Source of the DNA: Meloidogyne chitwoodi
Taxonomy: Eukaryota; Nematoda; Chromadorea; Rhabditida; Meloidogynidae
Assembly (NCBI GenBank): GCA_015183035.1
Contig: JACZZP010000007.1
Location: 1,116,001 to 1,180,000 of the forward strand
Reading direction: 5' to 3'
Length of the DNA: 64,000 bases
Under the pieces are notes generated by a model, which was not told the DNA's origin, made no database searches, and worked only from the letters and a program-made list of their open reading frames with translations. Positions 21,438 through 36,954 of the stretch are shown here, one piece after another (position 1 is the first letter of the stretch; every line of letters starts with the position of its first letter). Position numbers and translations under genes: made by a program.

Positions 21438-22881
21438 ATTTAAAATTTAAAAAATATTCATAAAAAGTAGACAAAAAAAAATAAATTTAATATTATAAAA
21501 TAATTAAATATTTTTATTTTAATAAATTAAATAAAGTTACTTCTACATAATAAGTGTCGGCAAAGAATGATCAATTAAATGAAGAATTTATTGATGGAGA
21601 AGAAATAAACAAAAATAAATTAAAAAATTATTATCTTGTAAATAAATACTTATTTTTAATTTAATTTAAATAAAATATATATTTACAAAAGAATAATCTT
21701 TAATTTAAAAATTAATTTTAATAAAATAAATCATATTTAAAAAATTTGCAGCCAATTTTAATAAATTAAATTAATTTAATCAAAAATAAAAATGCACTAT
21801 TTAAAGTTATAATGGGAAAAAATAATAATTAAATAACTTTTTTCATTTTTAAATAAATATGTTAATTAATAAAAAAATAATTAGGCAAATAAATCAACAA
21901 ATATATTGTTATTAATTTTTAAATATTTTAGATTATAGGGGCTAACTATTTAGTTCCAAAATTAATTAAAAAACACAAAAAATTAAAAAATGAAAATTTA
22001 ATATTAAATAATACAGAAAAAAATAAAAAAGAAAATATTATTTTTATATATATATATAGTCATATTTTTTTAGAAAAAAATGAAACTTTTATTAAATAAT
22101 ATATAAAAATGCGCAAATTTTTATAAATTACTCGAGAAAAGAAACCTGTACAAAATAAAAGGAAAAATTAAAAAAATAAATAAAAAAATGGTCAAAAATA
22201 TAAAAATTTATATATAAGTACATATATATCTGAAAATAGACAAGAATATAAAATTTTATATTTTACAAAAAATTTTAAAAAAATAAAATTTATATATTTA
22301 TATTATTCAAAAAAATTATAAAGAGAAAGCGGATATAAAGATGTATATTTAAACGAGTAAATTTAAACAAAATTAACATTTTTAAAAATATTTATAAATA
22401 AATTTTTATTAATTCCTAATTAATATAATAATAAAATAAAAATTAATTTCAATAAACAATTTTATAATATATATATATTTTAAATTTTTTCAAAGCAAAT
22501 TTTAAAATAAATTTAAAAAATTTAATTTATCTAAATTTAAAATGACAAGAATTTTCGGAAAAAGGTATAACGATAAATGTTTAATAAATTCCAAATTTGA
22601 TTTATATTAAAATTTTTGAGTTTTTTTTAATCATTTTAAGAATACCAATATATTTCATTGTTCATAAACCTGGTTCTCGAATTCTAATCATTATATTTTT
22701 AAATAAATAACAGATTCGATTCAGCTTTTCGAGCGCTTTCGAAAGGTACCAAATTCAGTATAATTTCTCAGAGGGACAAAAAATGTTCATTATTCATAGA
22801 AAAGATTAATATATAAATTTTGACTTTAAATATTTAATTTAATTAAGACGTCTTGGCAAATTGCAAAAAGAGGAAATAAAG
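21438..22881. other. AT-rich left arm of Maverick B
   Basis: No supported coding sequence; long A and T runs and short TA repeats. A possible trans-splice or intron acceptor (TTTAATTAAG) lies near 22846, before the zinc-finger gene. Confidence 0.5.
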
Positions 22882-23542
22882 ATGAAAACTGCAATTACAA
22901 AGCTAGTAGATGGCTCTAGCTGTCTACAAATTACAAAAGGCTACAGAAAATTTTGTAATATGTGCAATAAAATTATTGAGAAAAATTATGTAACTCATAG
23001 TTACATGCACTTACATATCGATATCTTTGAATGCAAAACCTGTTACATAGTTTGATCAAAATATAGAAATTATAATAATATAACATTTTTTAGGGTGGGA
23101 ATGATATAAAAATTATAAAAAAACACACTGAGGAATTTCATGGGAAAAAAAGTGAGCTTTACGACAAGCGCTTTTTCTTTTTTGAGGAAATTAAAGTAAA
23201 AATTAAATTTAATTAAAAAAATATAAAAAATAAAAAATTTATTTAATAAAAATTATACTAAAATATTAAATTTAATTAATATTATATTTTTAAAATTATT
23301 TTTTAGAAAAATTTAAAAAAATGCTATCCAAAATCATTTATTGACTGTCAAATTCCAACAATAGAAGTTAAAAATAATAAAAAAATAAATATTAATTAAA
23401 AATTAAGGATATTTATCAAATCGAAGATAAATTTACCAAATTTTATGTGAAATATACTGTTGATAGCGCAAACAGAAACTGGAAAAAAAACTATAATAAA
23501 ATAAGTAAAAAATTTAAAGAAAAGAATGCAATAAAAATTTAA
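22882..23542 (+). CDS. Two-finger C2H2-type protein of Maverick B, four exons
   Basis: Four exons join in phase 0 throughout: exon 1 from the ATG at 22882 to about 23052, exon 2 after TTTTTTAG near 23094, exon 3 near 23307, and exon 4 near 23407 to the TAA at 23540-23542. Exon 1 gives CNMCNKIIEKNYVTHSYMHLH. FECKTCYI spans into exon 2, which supplies KIIKKHTEEFH, so there are two Cys2-His2-like fingers. A lysine-rich tail follows. The frame consistency over three introns argues for a real, intact gene. DNA or RNA binding is likely; the target is unknown. No homologue was seen in A or C within the window. Confidence 0.6.
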
Positions 23543-26896
<3,354 letters not shown>

Positions 26897-28344
26897 CTAA
26901 ATTGAAAATAAAAAGGTTAGAAGAATTTGGCTAATTTTCAAAATAGACTAAAAATCATGAGTACAAGTATTATAAAAACGAAAGACATAATCAAAAACAT
27001 TAAAATCGTTCAAATTTTAATGTTTGAAATATTTAATATGCTTTAGAAATAAAAATAATTATTTTATATTAATTTGTGTTGATTTGACTGAATTTGAAAA
27101 AATATTTAAATAATAATGAAGGAATTAATAATAATATTGAATTAATTTTTGGATTAGGAAAAAACATTTTATAATAATGATTTTTGAATAAAATTGATAA
27201 AAATTGTTTGTACAGTATTTTTTCGATTAATTACCCCACCTATATTAATTAACCCCTCCAACGATAGGTTGAAACATTAATTACCAAGAGTAACTATTCG
27301 AAGAAATACGGTATTTTAAAATAAAAAATAGATATATGTGGGATGGTTGAGTGGATAACAACCGTGTCGATCCCTTACAATTTTGCAATTTTCTGGGATG
27401 TGTTCGGTCTCTTTACGAAATTTTTATTTTAATTATACAAAATTAATTAAATTATTAATTTAAAAAATAAAAGTGATATACAAAATGAAAAGCTGGTATC
27501 TTTTATAAGCACATTTATAAATTATTTAATGCAATAAAAATTAATGAATAATGACATAAAAAGCATGATTTAAAGATCATTAAAAAAGAATCCTGTGTAA
27601 AGAATTAAAAAATGGAAAACTTGATTTTTTCAAAGTGATTTTAAGGGTATTCTAAATAAAAGAGTAAGGTAATAAAAATAAAATTCAATTTTTTAATGTT
27701 GTTTTGTATAGCAATTAAATTTTGTCAATGAAAAAAAAACATGCTTTTATTGTATAAATATGTAAGTTTTATTATTATGGCAGTCTTACTTGATAAAAAA
27801 AACAATTTTTTGTTATTGAGCATCAATAAATCATTTTTTCTGAAAAATAAAATCTAGTTTTATGACATGTATGATGCATATAAAAGCCTAAAGTTTTCAT
27901 CTAAAAATATCATTCCTCATATTTTCTTAAGTTTTATTCATTAAGCATTTAATTGTTATATTTTAAACTCCTTAATATATAATTATTTTGTGGGTATACT
28001 TCATAATATATCCTCTTTTTTATTAAGCATTTAATTTTTACATTTTGAACCTCTTATAAAAAATAATTACTTCTCTAAATATCCTTTTTTTATCTATCCC
28101 TTTTTTATTAATTATTTAAACTTTTAAACCTCAATAATAAATTATTATTTCTGTAATAATAAAAAACAAGTTTTATGAATCTATTGTCAATATAAAACCT
28201 TAAAGACTTTAAACTAAAAAATATCATTCACCTTAGGATTTACTAAATTTTTTACTATACTGCCATCCTTTTTTTTAATTTAACAAAAATAATTTTCTAG
28301 GATTATTCACATTTTTTAAAAAGAAAAAATGAAAGCAACTAAAA
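26897..28344. other. AT-rich spacer in Maverick B
   Basis: No supported gene. A tRNA-like A-box/B-box pair near 27343-27412 was examined and not accepted. Otherwise low complexity. Confidence 0.5.
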
Positions 28345-28953
28345 ATGGCAAGTTAAATTAAATTATTAAAAAAATTAATATTTTTCATTAGTAGACTCCA
28401 TTGATGAAACAAATAATTTTGAAGAGGATAAAGGTTTGTTAGATTTTAAATATTAAATTATTTTTTTAGGAAAAAAAACCGAGGATAAACATGAAAATAT
28501 TGACGATATTGAGGGTAAGAATTCTTTAGAAACTATTTAAATATAGAAAATTAGAGTCCTTAACTAATGGCGAACTTCAAGCTATAAGAGAATTTATTAT
28601 GGAGCAAAAGAATAAAAAAGATAATGCGAGACGAAGATCACTAACTAAATCTAATTCAAGCTCTGGGTCCTGCAAAACACCTGTACCTAAGAAGACCAAA
28701 CCATCAAATGCTAAAAATTTAAATAAAAAAAATTGCCTTGAATACTCTAATAAGGTACAATAAAATTATTTAAATAATAGAAAATAACAATTTCATTTTT
28801 AAGCAAGAAAAAGATGAGGATTATGAGCTTCACCAGGCGATTATGGAGTATGTTGAAGAGGATAACTCTGACGAGCCAGAGTCAGATGATATCATAGATC
28901 TTGGTGAAGATGAAGCGGACTATAAGAAGCTTAAACTTGAGAGTAGTTACTAA
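28345..28953 (+). CDS. Unknown acidic/basic low-complexity protein of Maverick B, five exons
   Basis: The second of two nearby ATGs (28345) lets exon 1 (seven bases) join in frame to the following exons at about 28393, 28470, 28554 and 28804, through small GT/AG introns; the last exon ends in TAA at 28951. The protein has an acidic N-terminus, a basic Ser/Lys-rich middle (DNARRRSLTKSNSSSGS), and a strongly acidic end (EEDNSDEPESDD). No conserved domain was recognised. It opens a run of intron-containing plus-strand genes leading to the polymerase. Nuclear localisation is plausible. Function unknown. Confidence 0.5.
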
Positions 28954-29096
28954 TTTAATTAAATTTTTAAAAAAATTTGTAATAATTAAGTAATTATGAC
29001 TACAAATTACTTTATTTTTCTTTTATCCTAGACTCATAATAAATTTTTTAAGAAGAGAGATCAAAATTGATTCCGGAAGGTTTGCTTAAACGTTCG

Positions 29097-29767
29097 ATGG
29101 TGCTTAAAGAAAAACGTTCTGGACTTTTCTTTTTTCAATGTGCCAAATGTAAAGATAATCACAAAAGAAGAGAAAGTTTTATGTTTAAATCAGGACATTC
29201 AAGGATTTCCATTTTAACTTTGGAACTTTGTCCAGAGTGTTTAGATAAGAATATACAGCTAGGAACTTTTTATGCGGGTCATTTGGGTTAGTGGTTATTT
29301 TCTAAAATAAAAATAAATTTTTATTATAGTTAATTCAAGAAAAGAATATGTTTCTGGAGCACAAGCTTCTAATTTTGAGAATGGTATGAATACAAATTTT
29401 AATTTTATTATTTAATTAAGTTGCGGGAGTTCTTCACTTTCGCCGTGGTGAGAGCAATAGTAGTGACAAAAGTTTTCTATACTTAACCAAGTATTGCTGG
29501 ATCTTGCATCAAGTAATTAATAAATATTTCCATTACAATGATTTAATTTTTTAGTGTTCGCACTGTTATCAATTACAAAAGTCAATGGCTAGCGATCTTT
29601 TCTTGCAAAAGATCGGTGACAAATACGAACTAAATTTTTTAGTAAGATAAAATTTAATCAATTTATTATATATCTTTATTTAGGTGTGTAATGTATGTGC
29701 AACTGCTAACAAGGAATATCAACAAAAAACATTCAAAATGTTTTGCAATTTTGCAAATAAATATTAA
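29097..29767 (+). CDS. Zinc-binding Maverick B protein, five exons
   Basis: Exons begin at about 29097, 29330, 29420, 29555 and 29684 and join in frame to a TAA at 29765-29767. Cysteine pairs are spread along the protein: FQCAKCKDN, LELCPECLDKNI, QCSHCYQL and VCNVCATAN, giving up to four zinc-coordinating pairs. The first two pairs match the C-terminal half of the Maverick A protein at 15914-16342. A TTTTTTAAG acceptor just upstream at about 29050 could be a spliced-leader site. An upstream non-ATG extension of the frame exists but is not needed. Likely a nuclear zinc protein of the element; exact role unknown. Confidence 0.6.
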
Positions 29768-29953
29768 ATTAGATTCTAAATCTTTTTTAAAAAATTAAAA
29801 AAATGCATTTAGTTCGCATAATTTCAATTAATCTGTGTTGAAAAAATAATTTTAATATTTGTTTATTTCACATAATGTTAAAAATCAAATCATATTTTTA
29901 ATTGTTAACAACTATTATTTTTTAACAGAATTTTTAGATTTTTTTTTGAAAAA

Positions 29954-30572
29954 ATGGAACAACACGTTTCTGAAAAAGAAGCAATGGAAATTCTTAAAGG
30001 ATCGGTTAGCCGATTTTCACGTGAATTGTTTATGCACGATAATTTGGTTTACGACGACAAACAACTAAAAAATAATTTGTATAGGGCTTTTATTCGCTAC
30101 CACGAGAAAAAATATCCGTTAATTTCAACAGGCAGAATACATGAATATCTACTTAAAGAGAGGCATGCATTATCAAGAAATGTATGATTTATTAATTTCA
30201 AAATATCTTAAAAAATTTTTTCTTCAAAAATATTGTTAGTTAGGTTTTCTAAATTTTAAAAAATTCAGTCAATCGCTCAAATAGTCAAAGATGAATTGTA
30301 CTTGGATCTTCATAATCCTCTGAGCAAATTTTGGGACCAAATTGATTTAGAATTTGCAATTAACCTTTGTTATTTTGATAAGGACCTTCAACAACTGCTT
30401 ATACCTAAGGAAAGTGAAGGTAAATAAATCAGATCTATAATTAAACTTCTATTTAGCAGCAATTATGAAGGATGTCTCAACTCAAACTGAAGCTCTAACG
30501 ATAAAAGATGAATTGGAAGTAATTGAGGAAGAATCTAACCATGTTATGAATGAGGAAGAATCAAATGTCTAA
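29954..30572 (+). CDS. Unknown Maverick B protein, three exons
   Basis: Exon 1 starts at the ATG at 29954 (MEQHVSEKEAMEILKGSVSR) and ends near 30180. Exon 2 starts after TTCAG near 30269, exon 3 near 30457. All junctions are in frame and the stop is TAA at 30570. The protein is mostly predicted helical with an acidic C-terminus (IEEESNHVMNEEES). I recognise no domain. It lies immediately upstream of the polymerase gene on the same strand, with about 125 bp between them. A role in early expression or replication is only a guess from position. Confidence 0.5.
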
Positions 30573-30697
30573 AAATTTTCTGAACAATTAAAAAATTGTT
30601 GAATAAAATTTTAAATAATAATTGTTTTTTATTTTATAATGTTATATATAGCAAATATTTTGTTCTTTAATCCTTAAATATTATTTCATTATTTTAG

Positions 30698-33600
30698 ATG
30701 AGTTATTCAAGAAAATTTGGTCAGCATTCAATAAAACACTTCTACAAACAACATACAACAGAAAATATTAAAAGTCCAAGATTCAAGATTGGCGTATTCA
30801 GGTTAAAAATAAAGTTGACCAAACAATTTCTTTTCAGGTCAATTTTCACAGTACGAAATGTCGAAGATGCTCCAGAAGGTAGTGATCAGCTATTGGAGGC
30901 ATTGATTGATCATTTTATTGCCCGGGCGGACAGAATAGCAGGCTCTAAATCTGAAAAATGTTCTATTATAATAAGAAGCGAGGTCCTTGAGAAACCGATC
31001 CAGATCCCTTACAGAGGCATGGCGCAAAATACTCCTCAAGTTGTAATGGAGCAATTTGACTCTGTGGAGCAAAGTGGAAAAAGAATGGGGAGACCTTCTC
31101 TCTATAGCCAACCAATCCACGTAGAAGTATCTTTTGTTTTTTCTTTTAAAAATTGAAGCTTTTAAGATAGTAATGGGTCCTTCATATGATGAGGCAATTG
31201 AATTAATACAAAAAGGGAAAGGAGGAGGAGGTAGAAAAAAACGTCAAATTGTTCATGGTGTCGATTTAAACAATCTTATTCAGGTTTATTCATTTTTTTA
31301 AAATAGTACAGAAAATAAAGGTGAACAACGATGACTTGGAAGGATTTGCAAAAAATCATTGCCTTTTGCTAGCTGTACAATTGTCAATTCTTTATATTAA
31401 TTTGATCAAAACAACATCAGAATGCCATAAATTTAATAAGATTATACGCGGAAAGGGGGCTACTTATAAAAGGCACAGATCAATATTAATCATTGATATG
31501 CTGGCACAAATGAGAAAATATGGAATAAGATATCCTTTAAAGTTGCCTCATTATACTGTAGAAGAACATGTTCCTTTAATACAAAAACTTCTCAATGAAC
31601 GCTTTCCTGGACAATACAGGATTTCTGTCTTCGGGGAAGATTTGCAAAGGCGTCCAATTTGGAAATGTCCAGATCGAGCAAAGTATGATATAAGTCTATA
31701 TTTGAAAGATGGTCATTACTATGGAATTAGAAAACTTAATTCATTTTTCGGCAGCCATACTTATTATTGCCTTGATTGTGAAGTTACATACCATAAAAAA
31801 ATAAATCATCGTCTAACATGTACAGCAAAGTGCCCACGTTGTTGTGGAATGGGAGCGGACTTTCCATGCAAAGAAATTAAAGGATTTTTTCTAAATTGTT
31901 CACAATGTTATAATTTGTTCAGAAATCCAGAGTGTTACGATAGGCATATAAAAAAAGGAATTTGTCAAATTTTTAAGAGGTTATTGTAAAATTTTGGTTT
32001 TAATTTTAAATTTTAGATGCGAAGAATGTGGTCAAATATACCGAAATAAAAAAAATGAAGATTCAGTAAATGATCATGTCTGTTTTATTCACTTCTGTTC
32101 ACTTTGTAAATCATGGCATAAACGTGAAGAGCCCTGCTACGTACAACCAATAGTTCCAAAGCAAATTAAAAAGAATTATCTTATGGTTAAAAATTAAAAA
32201 ATTCCTTCTTTAAGAAATATTTTTAGGTTGTATTTGATTTCGAGTGTGAACTTTTATCTCCTTCTAAAAATCCTGCTGAGTGGAATCAACTTGAAAAAAA
32301 TAAAGATGATTTTCCAGATGATGATAATTATCAATTTCATCACGTGAATTGTGTTTCGGTAATTTTTAATATTTTTTAAAATAAATAATTATAATTAGGC
32401 ATTGATCTGCTGCTCAATATGTATGAATAACGATCAATGGAAAAACGAAAATCAATTTGAATGTACAATATGCGGTCCTGGACTATCAAGAATGCAAAGT
32501 TGGACAGGTGCTAAGTATGTAAACCCACTTCGAGATTTTCTCAGTTGGTTAATTATCGGGTTGGGAAGAGAGAGAACAGGGCGTACTTATGCAATTTCTC
32601 ATTATGGAGGGTTTGTTTGAAAGTATAAACTTTTTATTTAATTTTAGGCGTTATGATATGCATTTGCTTTTGGGTGAACTCATCAAACATTTTGGATTTG
32701 AACCAAATATCACAAGAACAGGAAACAAACTTTATGAAATTCTTTTGAAAAAAAAAACAGGATTTTGTCCATATATTTCATTTCGAGATTCTTTTAATTG
32801 GATGATGCTTAAATTAGAACAATTGCCAAAGGCTTTAGGTCTTGATATTGATGAAGGAGGAAAATCATTTTTTCCACATGGATGGAATTATAACAAAAAC
32901 ATGAAAATATGTCTTGATGAACTTCCTGATAAAAAGTATTATTACCCAGAATCAATGAGTAAAGAGAGGAGGGAAGCGTTTGATTTATGGTACAAAATAA
33001 ATAAGAAAACCTCATTTTGCCTCGAACAACAAATAGTAGAATACTGTGAACATGATGTAAGGATTCTTGCACACGCGCTTGTGAAACTACAAAAGCTTTT
33101 CTTTGAACTAGCTACAGAACCATCTAAAAAAGATGATGTACTAGTATCGTCGATGACTTTGGCAAGTGCTTGTCTTCGTCATTTTTGTATGTAAATATTA
33201 TTTTTAATAATTACAATTTAGGCATTAATTACTTGAAACCAAATCAAATTGGCATAATTCCTGATAATGGTTATCACAGAGATACAAATCAGTCAGCAAT
33301 TGCATTAAAATTCCTTCACTGGCTTGAGCAAAAGACATGTCGTTATATTCAACACAGAGATAAATCTGAAGGGGAACATAGAATTAGAGTTTCAAATGGT
33401 ACTGTTTTAAGACTTGATGGCTATGTAAAAGGAAGAGATGGAACTGGAAAATATGCTCTAGAGTTCCTAGGTTGCGCTTGGCATGGACATAAATGGTTTA
33501 TAATATTTAAATCTTGTAAAATAATATTTTAGCCTATATCGTCCTCATGAAACCTGTCTAAATGGCAAAACTTCTTTGTATAATAGAGACAAGTTGAAAG

Positions 33601-35516
33601 AACGTATTAAATTATTGAAGGAAGTAGGATTATTTCCAATAATATTTTGGGAGTGCAATGTACTTAGAGCTTTGGAATCTGATCCAGAAATGGCTCTTTT
33701 TTTTGCCGAATTACCAGATATTGGACCCTTATACCCAAGAGATGCTTTTCATGGTTGAGAATTTAATTATTATTGTATTTTATAAATTTAGGCGGAAGAA
33801 CCGGTCCATTAGCGTTAAAATGTAATGTTGAAGGCGATTTAGAAAAAGAATATGAAATTTCGTGTTTTGATGTTGTCAGTTTATATCCTGCTGTTAATTT
33901 TTATGCTTTCTATCCGATTGGTTAATATTTATATTTAAATTAATTTAAATAATATTAGGTCATCCAAGTGTTTTGGATCTTAATCGTGATATAACATGGA
34001 CAAAACCAGAAGACTTAAAACCTTATCGAGGGATTTTTAAATTATTTATAATTCCTCCGGATGATTTATATTTGCCTGTTATTCCGGAGCGTATATATGG
34101 AAAATTAGTAAGTTTAAATTAACTTTTTTTTTAATATTTTATAGATATTTCATCTTTGTCATCAATGTGCAATAGAAATGGAGCCGGGTATTGCAAAATG
34201 CAAAGAAAATAAATATAGTAGAAAAAATGGTCATACTTGGTGTCAGCATAATGATCAACAACGTGGATTCGTTAGCACAATATGTTCAGTAGAACTCGAG
34301 CTTGCGCTGAGCAAAGGATACAGAGCTACAAAAGTATTTAGTATATATCATTGGGATGAATGGTCTAACACCTTACTAAGACCTTATGTACAGGACATGA
34401 TGCGTTTAAAAATAGAGGTTAATATTGTTATTTGTGTAAAAAATTTTTATATAGGCAAGCGGTTGGCCAAGTAGTGTTCTTGCTCCTGAAAATCCAAAAT
34501 TGGAACAAAAATTAAAAATGGAATTTATTGAACGAAACCAGAGAGAATATGGTATTCAACTTGAGTCTTTAAGAATTGAAAAGAATGATGGATTGCGCTA
34601 TTTAGCTAAAACTTGCAATAATTCTATGTAAGAAAATGTTAAATATTTATTCATTATTTTCAGGTGGGGAAGATGGGCATTACGGTGTAATTTAACTCAG
34701 GACTGTATTACAAGCTCTCCTGTTAAACTACATACCGTCCTCAATGATCCAAAATTGGAAATCGGAGCTGTTGAAATGTTGTCTCCAAATCTTTTTGCTG
34801 TACCTTTTCGCAACAGAAAAGAATTTGTTCGACCACACGAAAAATACAATATTGTAATAGCACTTATTACTACTGCAACAGCTAGGGTGATGCTTTATGA
34901 CTATATGGAACGAATTGTAAAAGACAAAAGATGTAAACTTCTCTACACTGACACAGATAGCTGCTTTTACGTTCATAAACGTAATATGCTTCCACCTTTT
35001 TGTGTTGGAGACATGCTTGGAATGATGGCTCGAGAATATGAAGAGTGGTCTATTATTGCATTTTTCACTGGAGGATGCAAACAGGTGTACCAATAAAAAT
35101 TTTTATCAATTTTTTATTTATTAGTATGCGATGAAAATGAAACATAAGGAAAGTGGAGAAATTAAATATATTGTCAAGTGTCGCGGTTTTTGGGAAAAAG
35201 TTGACTCGCCTTTGGACTTTAACCAATTCAAGGTTACATATTTTTTAAGCGAGTTAAAAACCTTTTTTTAAGAAAATGGTGGAATCATATGGGGATAATC
35301 AAGAACCAGTTATACTAGAGAGAACACATTTTCGACCGAGCTGGCGTCATGGGGAAGTTACAAGTCGATCACAAAAAAGGTATTTTTTAAATATTTTTTA
35401 AATAATGATATTTAAGACGTTATGCTCCAATTTATGATAAGGGACTGGTAGATGCAAATTTTGATTGTTACCCATATGGTTACAGAGGAGAACCGATATC
35501 TGATCCGACGAAATAA
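30698..35516 (+). CDS. Protein-primed family B DNA polymerase of Maverick B, multi-exon and apparently intact
   Basis: About 17 exons with 35-60-bp introns run from the ATG at 30698 (directly after TTATTTTAG) to the TAA at 35514. Motifs appear in order: zinc pairs (YYCLDCEVTYHKK, CPRCCGMG, CEECGQIY), ExoI VFDFECEL, ExoII SHYGG/RYDMHLLLGEL split by an intron, ExoIII YCEHDVRIL, an endonuclease-like insert LRLDGYVKGRD...ALEFLGCAWHGH, motif A CFDVVSLYPAVN, motif B AKTCNNSM/WGRWALR across an intron, and motif C LLYTDTDSCF. No stop or frameshift was noticed. The Maverick A homologue is intronless in the same region. It presumably replicates the element using a terminal protein at the inverted repeats. 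Exact splice sites are by eye. Confidence 0.88.
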
Positions 35517-35631
35517 TTTTTATTTGAATAAATTTTTATTTGAATTCTTTTTTATTTTTTAATTTGTTTTTAAATCATATATATATATTTTAAAATTATT
35601 TAATAATTTTTTACATTTTAGTTAAGGCAAT

Positions 35632-36295
35632 ATGATCAGTGACATGGGTGATAAATCATATTTTTTAAAATATCAATTATAAATTTCAGAAATTACTACT
35701 CGTATGCTTGAGCGCCTTCAGCTTGAACATGAAGCAAAGTGTATTCCTCCAGAGGAAATAATAGGAGAACATAATCAAACAATATTTGTGTTTCATAATC
35801 AAAGATGTGGATTTGATAATCGATTTAAAACAACTTTTACAATACTAAGCCGCAAATTTAGTTCTATTGAGCAATTTTACATCTGGCAAAAGGCACGCTT
35901 TTTTGGAGACATTGAAATTGCTTTTGAAGTGCTATCTATGGATAATCCAATTGCAATTCGTAGAATTGGAAAACGTATTCGCAACTATAAGCAAGAAGAA
36001 TGGAATGCTGTACGCAACAAGGCAAATATTTTTATTTTTTAAAAATTTTTTATATCTTTAGATAATGTATACGGGATTATGGGCTAAATTTACACAAAAT
36101 AATCAATTGTTCAATCAATTGCGTGCGACTGGAAATGGACTTATTTCTCAGCTTTCTGCTTCAGAAACGTATTGGAGTAGTGGTGTAAGTCCATTTAGTC
36201 CATGCTTAAAGAATCCGAGTCAATGGGGAGGCGAAAATTATCTTGGACGATTATTGATGGAATTAAGAAGTGAAATGAATAGAAGTATTTATTAA
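35632..36295 (+). CDS. NADAR-family protein, three exons
   Basis: Exon 1 (35632-35647), exon 2 (35690-36021) and exon 3 (36062-36295) join in frame to 193 residues. The second intron is GC-AG. The protein spans a whole NADAR (YbiA/DUF1768) domain: FSSIEQFYIWQKARFFGD, the MDNPIAIRRIGKRI helix, EEWNAVRNK, the LWAKFTQNNQLFNQL helix, TGNGLISQLSASETYWSSGV and ENYLGRLLMELRSEM. The conserved glutamate of the SSxEQ motif is present; the usual aspartate before YW appears as glutamate. Family members include N-glycosidases of riboflavin intermediates and enzymes that remove ADP-ribose from guanine bases. The activity here cannot be fixed from sequence. It ends three bases before the convergent TBP gene. 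Confidence 0.85.
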
Positions 36296-36298
36296 TTT

Positions 36299-36909
36299 TT
36301 ATTTCACAAATGTTAATATAGTATCGTAAATTTTATGTTGAACGTAGTAAATTTCTTTTTCTGAGCGCGCACCTGTTATTATACACTTTCCTGTTGTGAA
36401 TACTATAACAACAGCACGTGACTCTTTCATTCTTAGACACATTCCTGGGAAAAATTCAGGGTTGTATGATATATGTTTTGCGAGCCATTCTGGTCGTACA
36501 ATTCTTAGTGAATCATATAGAGCTAAAAAGTTTTAAATAAGTTAATATTAAAAAATATACCTGGTAAATTTAAAGATCCATGAAAAGAAAAAGATGCAAC
36601 CACGTTTTGTATTCTAAAATCATGCATATTTATGGGCGAAAATGTTCCGTCGGATATAATTTTTACAAAGTGTTTTATTGAAACCTCAGAGTCTCTGACT
36701 GATTTTGTTCCGACACAGACAATTCTTCCGTTTGAGAATATTAATGCTGTAGCCCGAATTGGTTCTTTAATTTTGATTATAAGTGCAGAAAACCGATTTG
36801 GTGTATATTTAGAATTTTTAATATGCGATGAAAGACTATAAAGGTCTAGCTTTTTATCTAAAATCTTCCCAGTAGAAACTACATTTTGAATAATAGCTTT
36901 AGCAAACAT
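36299..36909 (-). CDS. TATA-binding protein (TBP) encoded by Maverick B
   Basis: Exon 1 (36909-36561) and exon 2 (36522-36299) join in frame across a 38-bp GT/AG intron to give 190 residues, the length of the TBP core. Both pseudo-symmetric repeats are present. Repeat 1 has IIQNVVSTGKILDKKLDL, YTPNRFSALIIKIKEP and ALIFSNGRIVCVG. Repeat 2 has DFRIQNVVASFSF, YNPEFFPGMCLRM, VVIVFTTGKCIITG and an EIY helix. All four DNA-intercalating phenylalanine positions and both QN asparagines are kept. The long N-terminal tail of many TBPs is absent. No stop or frameshift was seen. It converges on NADAR and diverges from the packaging ATPase, so it lies between element genes and is cargo, not flanking host sequence. 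It probably directs transcription of element genes. Confidence 0.9.
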
Positions 36910-36954
36910 CTAAAAAATATTTTTATATAAAAAATTATTACAAATAATTTAAAA

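Noticed and set aside
27337..27420. tRNA-like or SINE-like stretch (TGGTTGAGTGG resembling an A box, TGTTCGGTCTC resembling a B box)
   Set aside because: No acceptor or anticodon stem could be paired around it, and the B box is imperfect. Not enough to call a tRNA gene or SINE.
34728..35093. 121-codon minus-strand frame within the B polymerase
   Set aside because: It is antisense to the exon carrying motif C of the polymerase and has no independent support.
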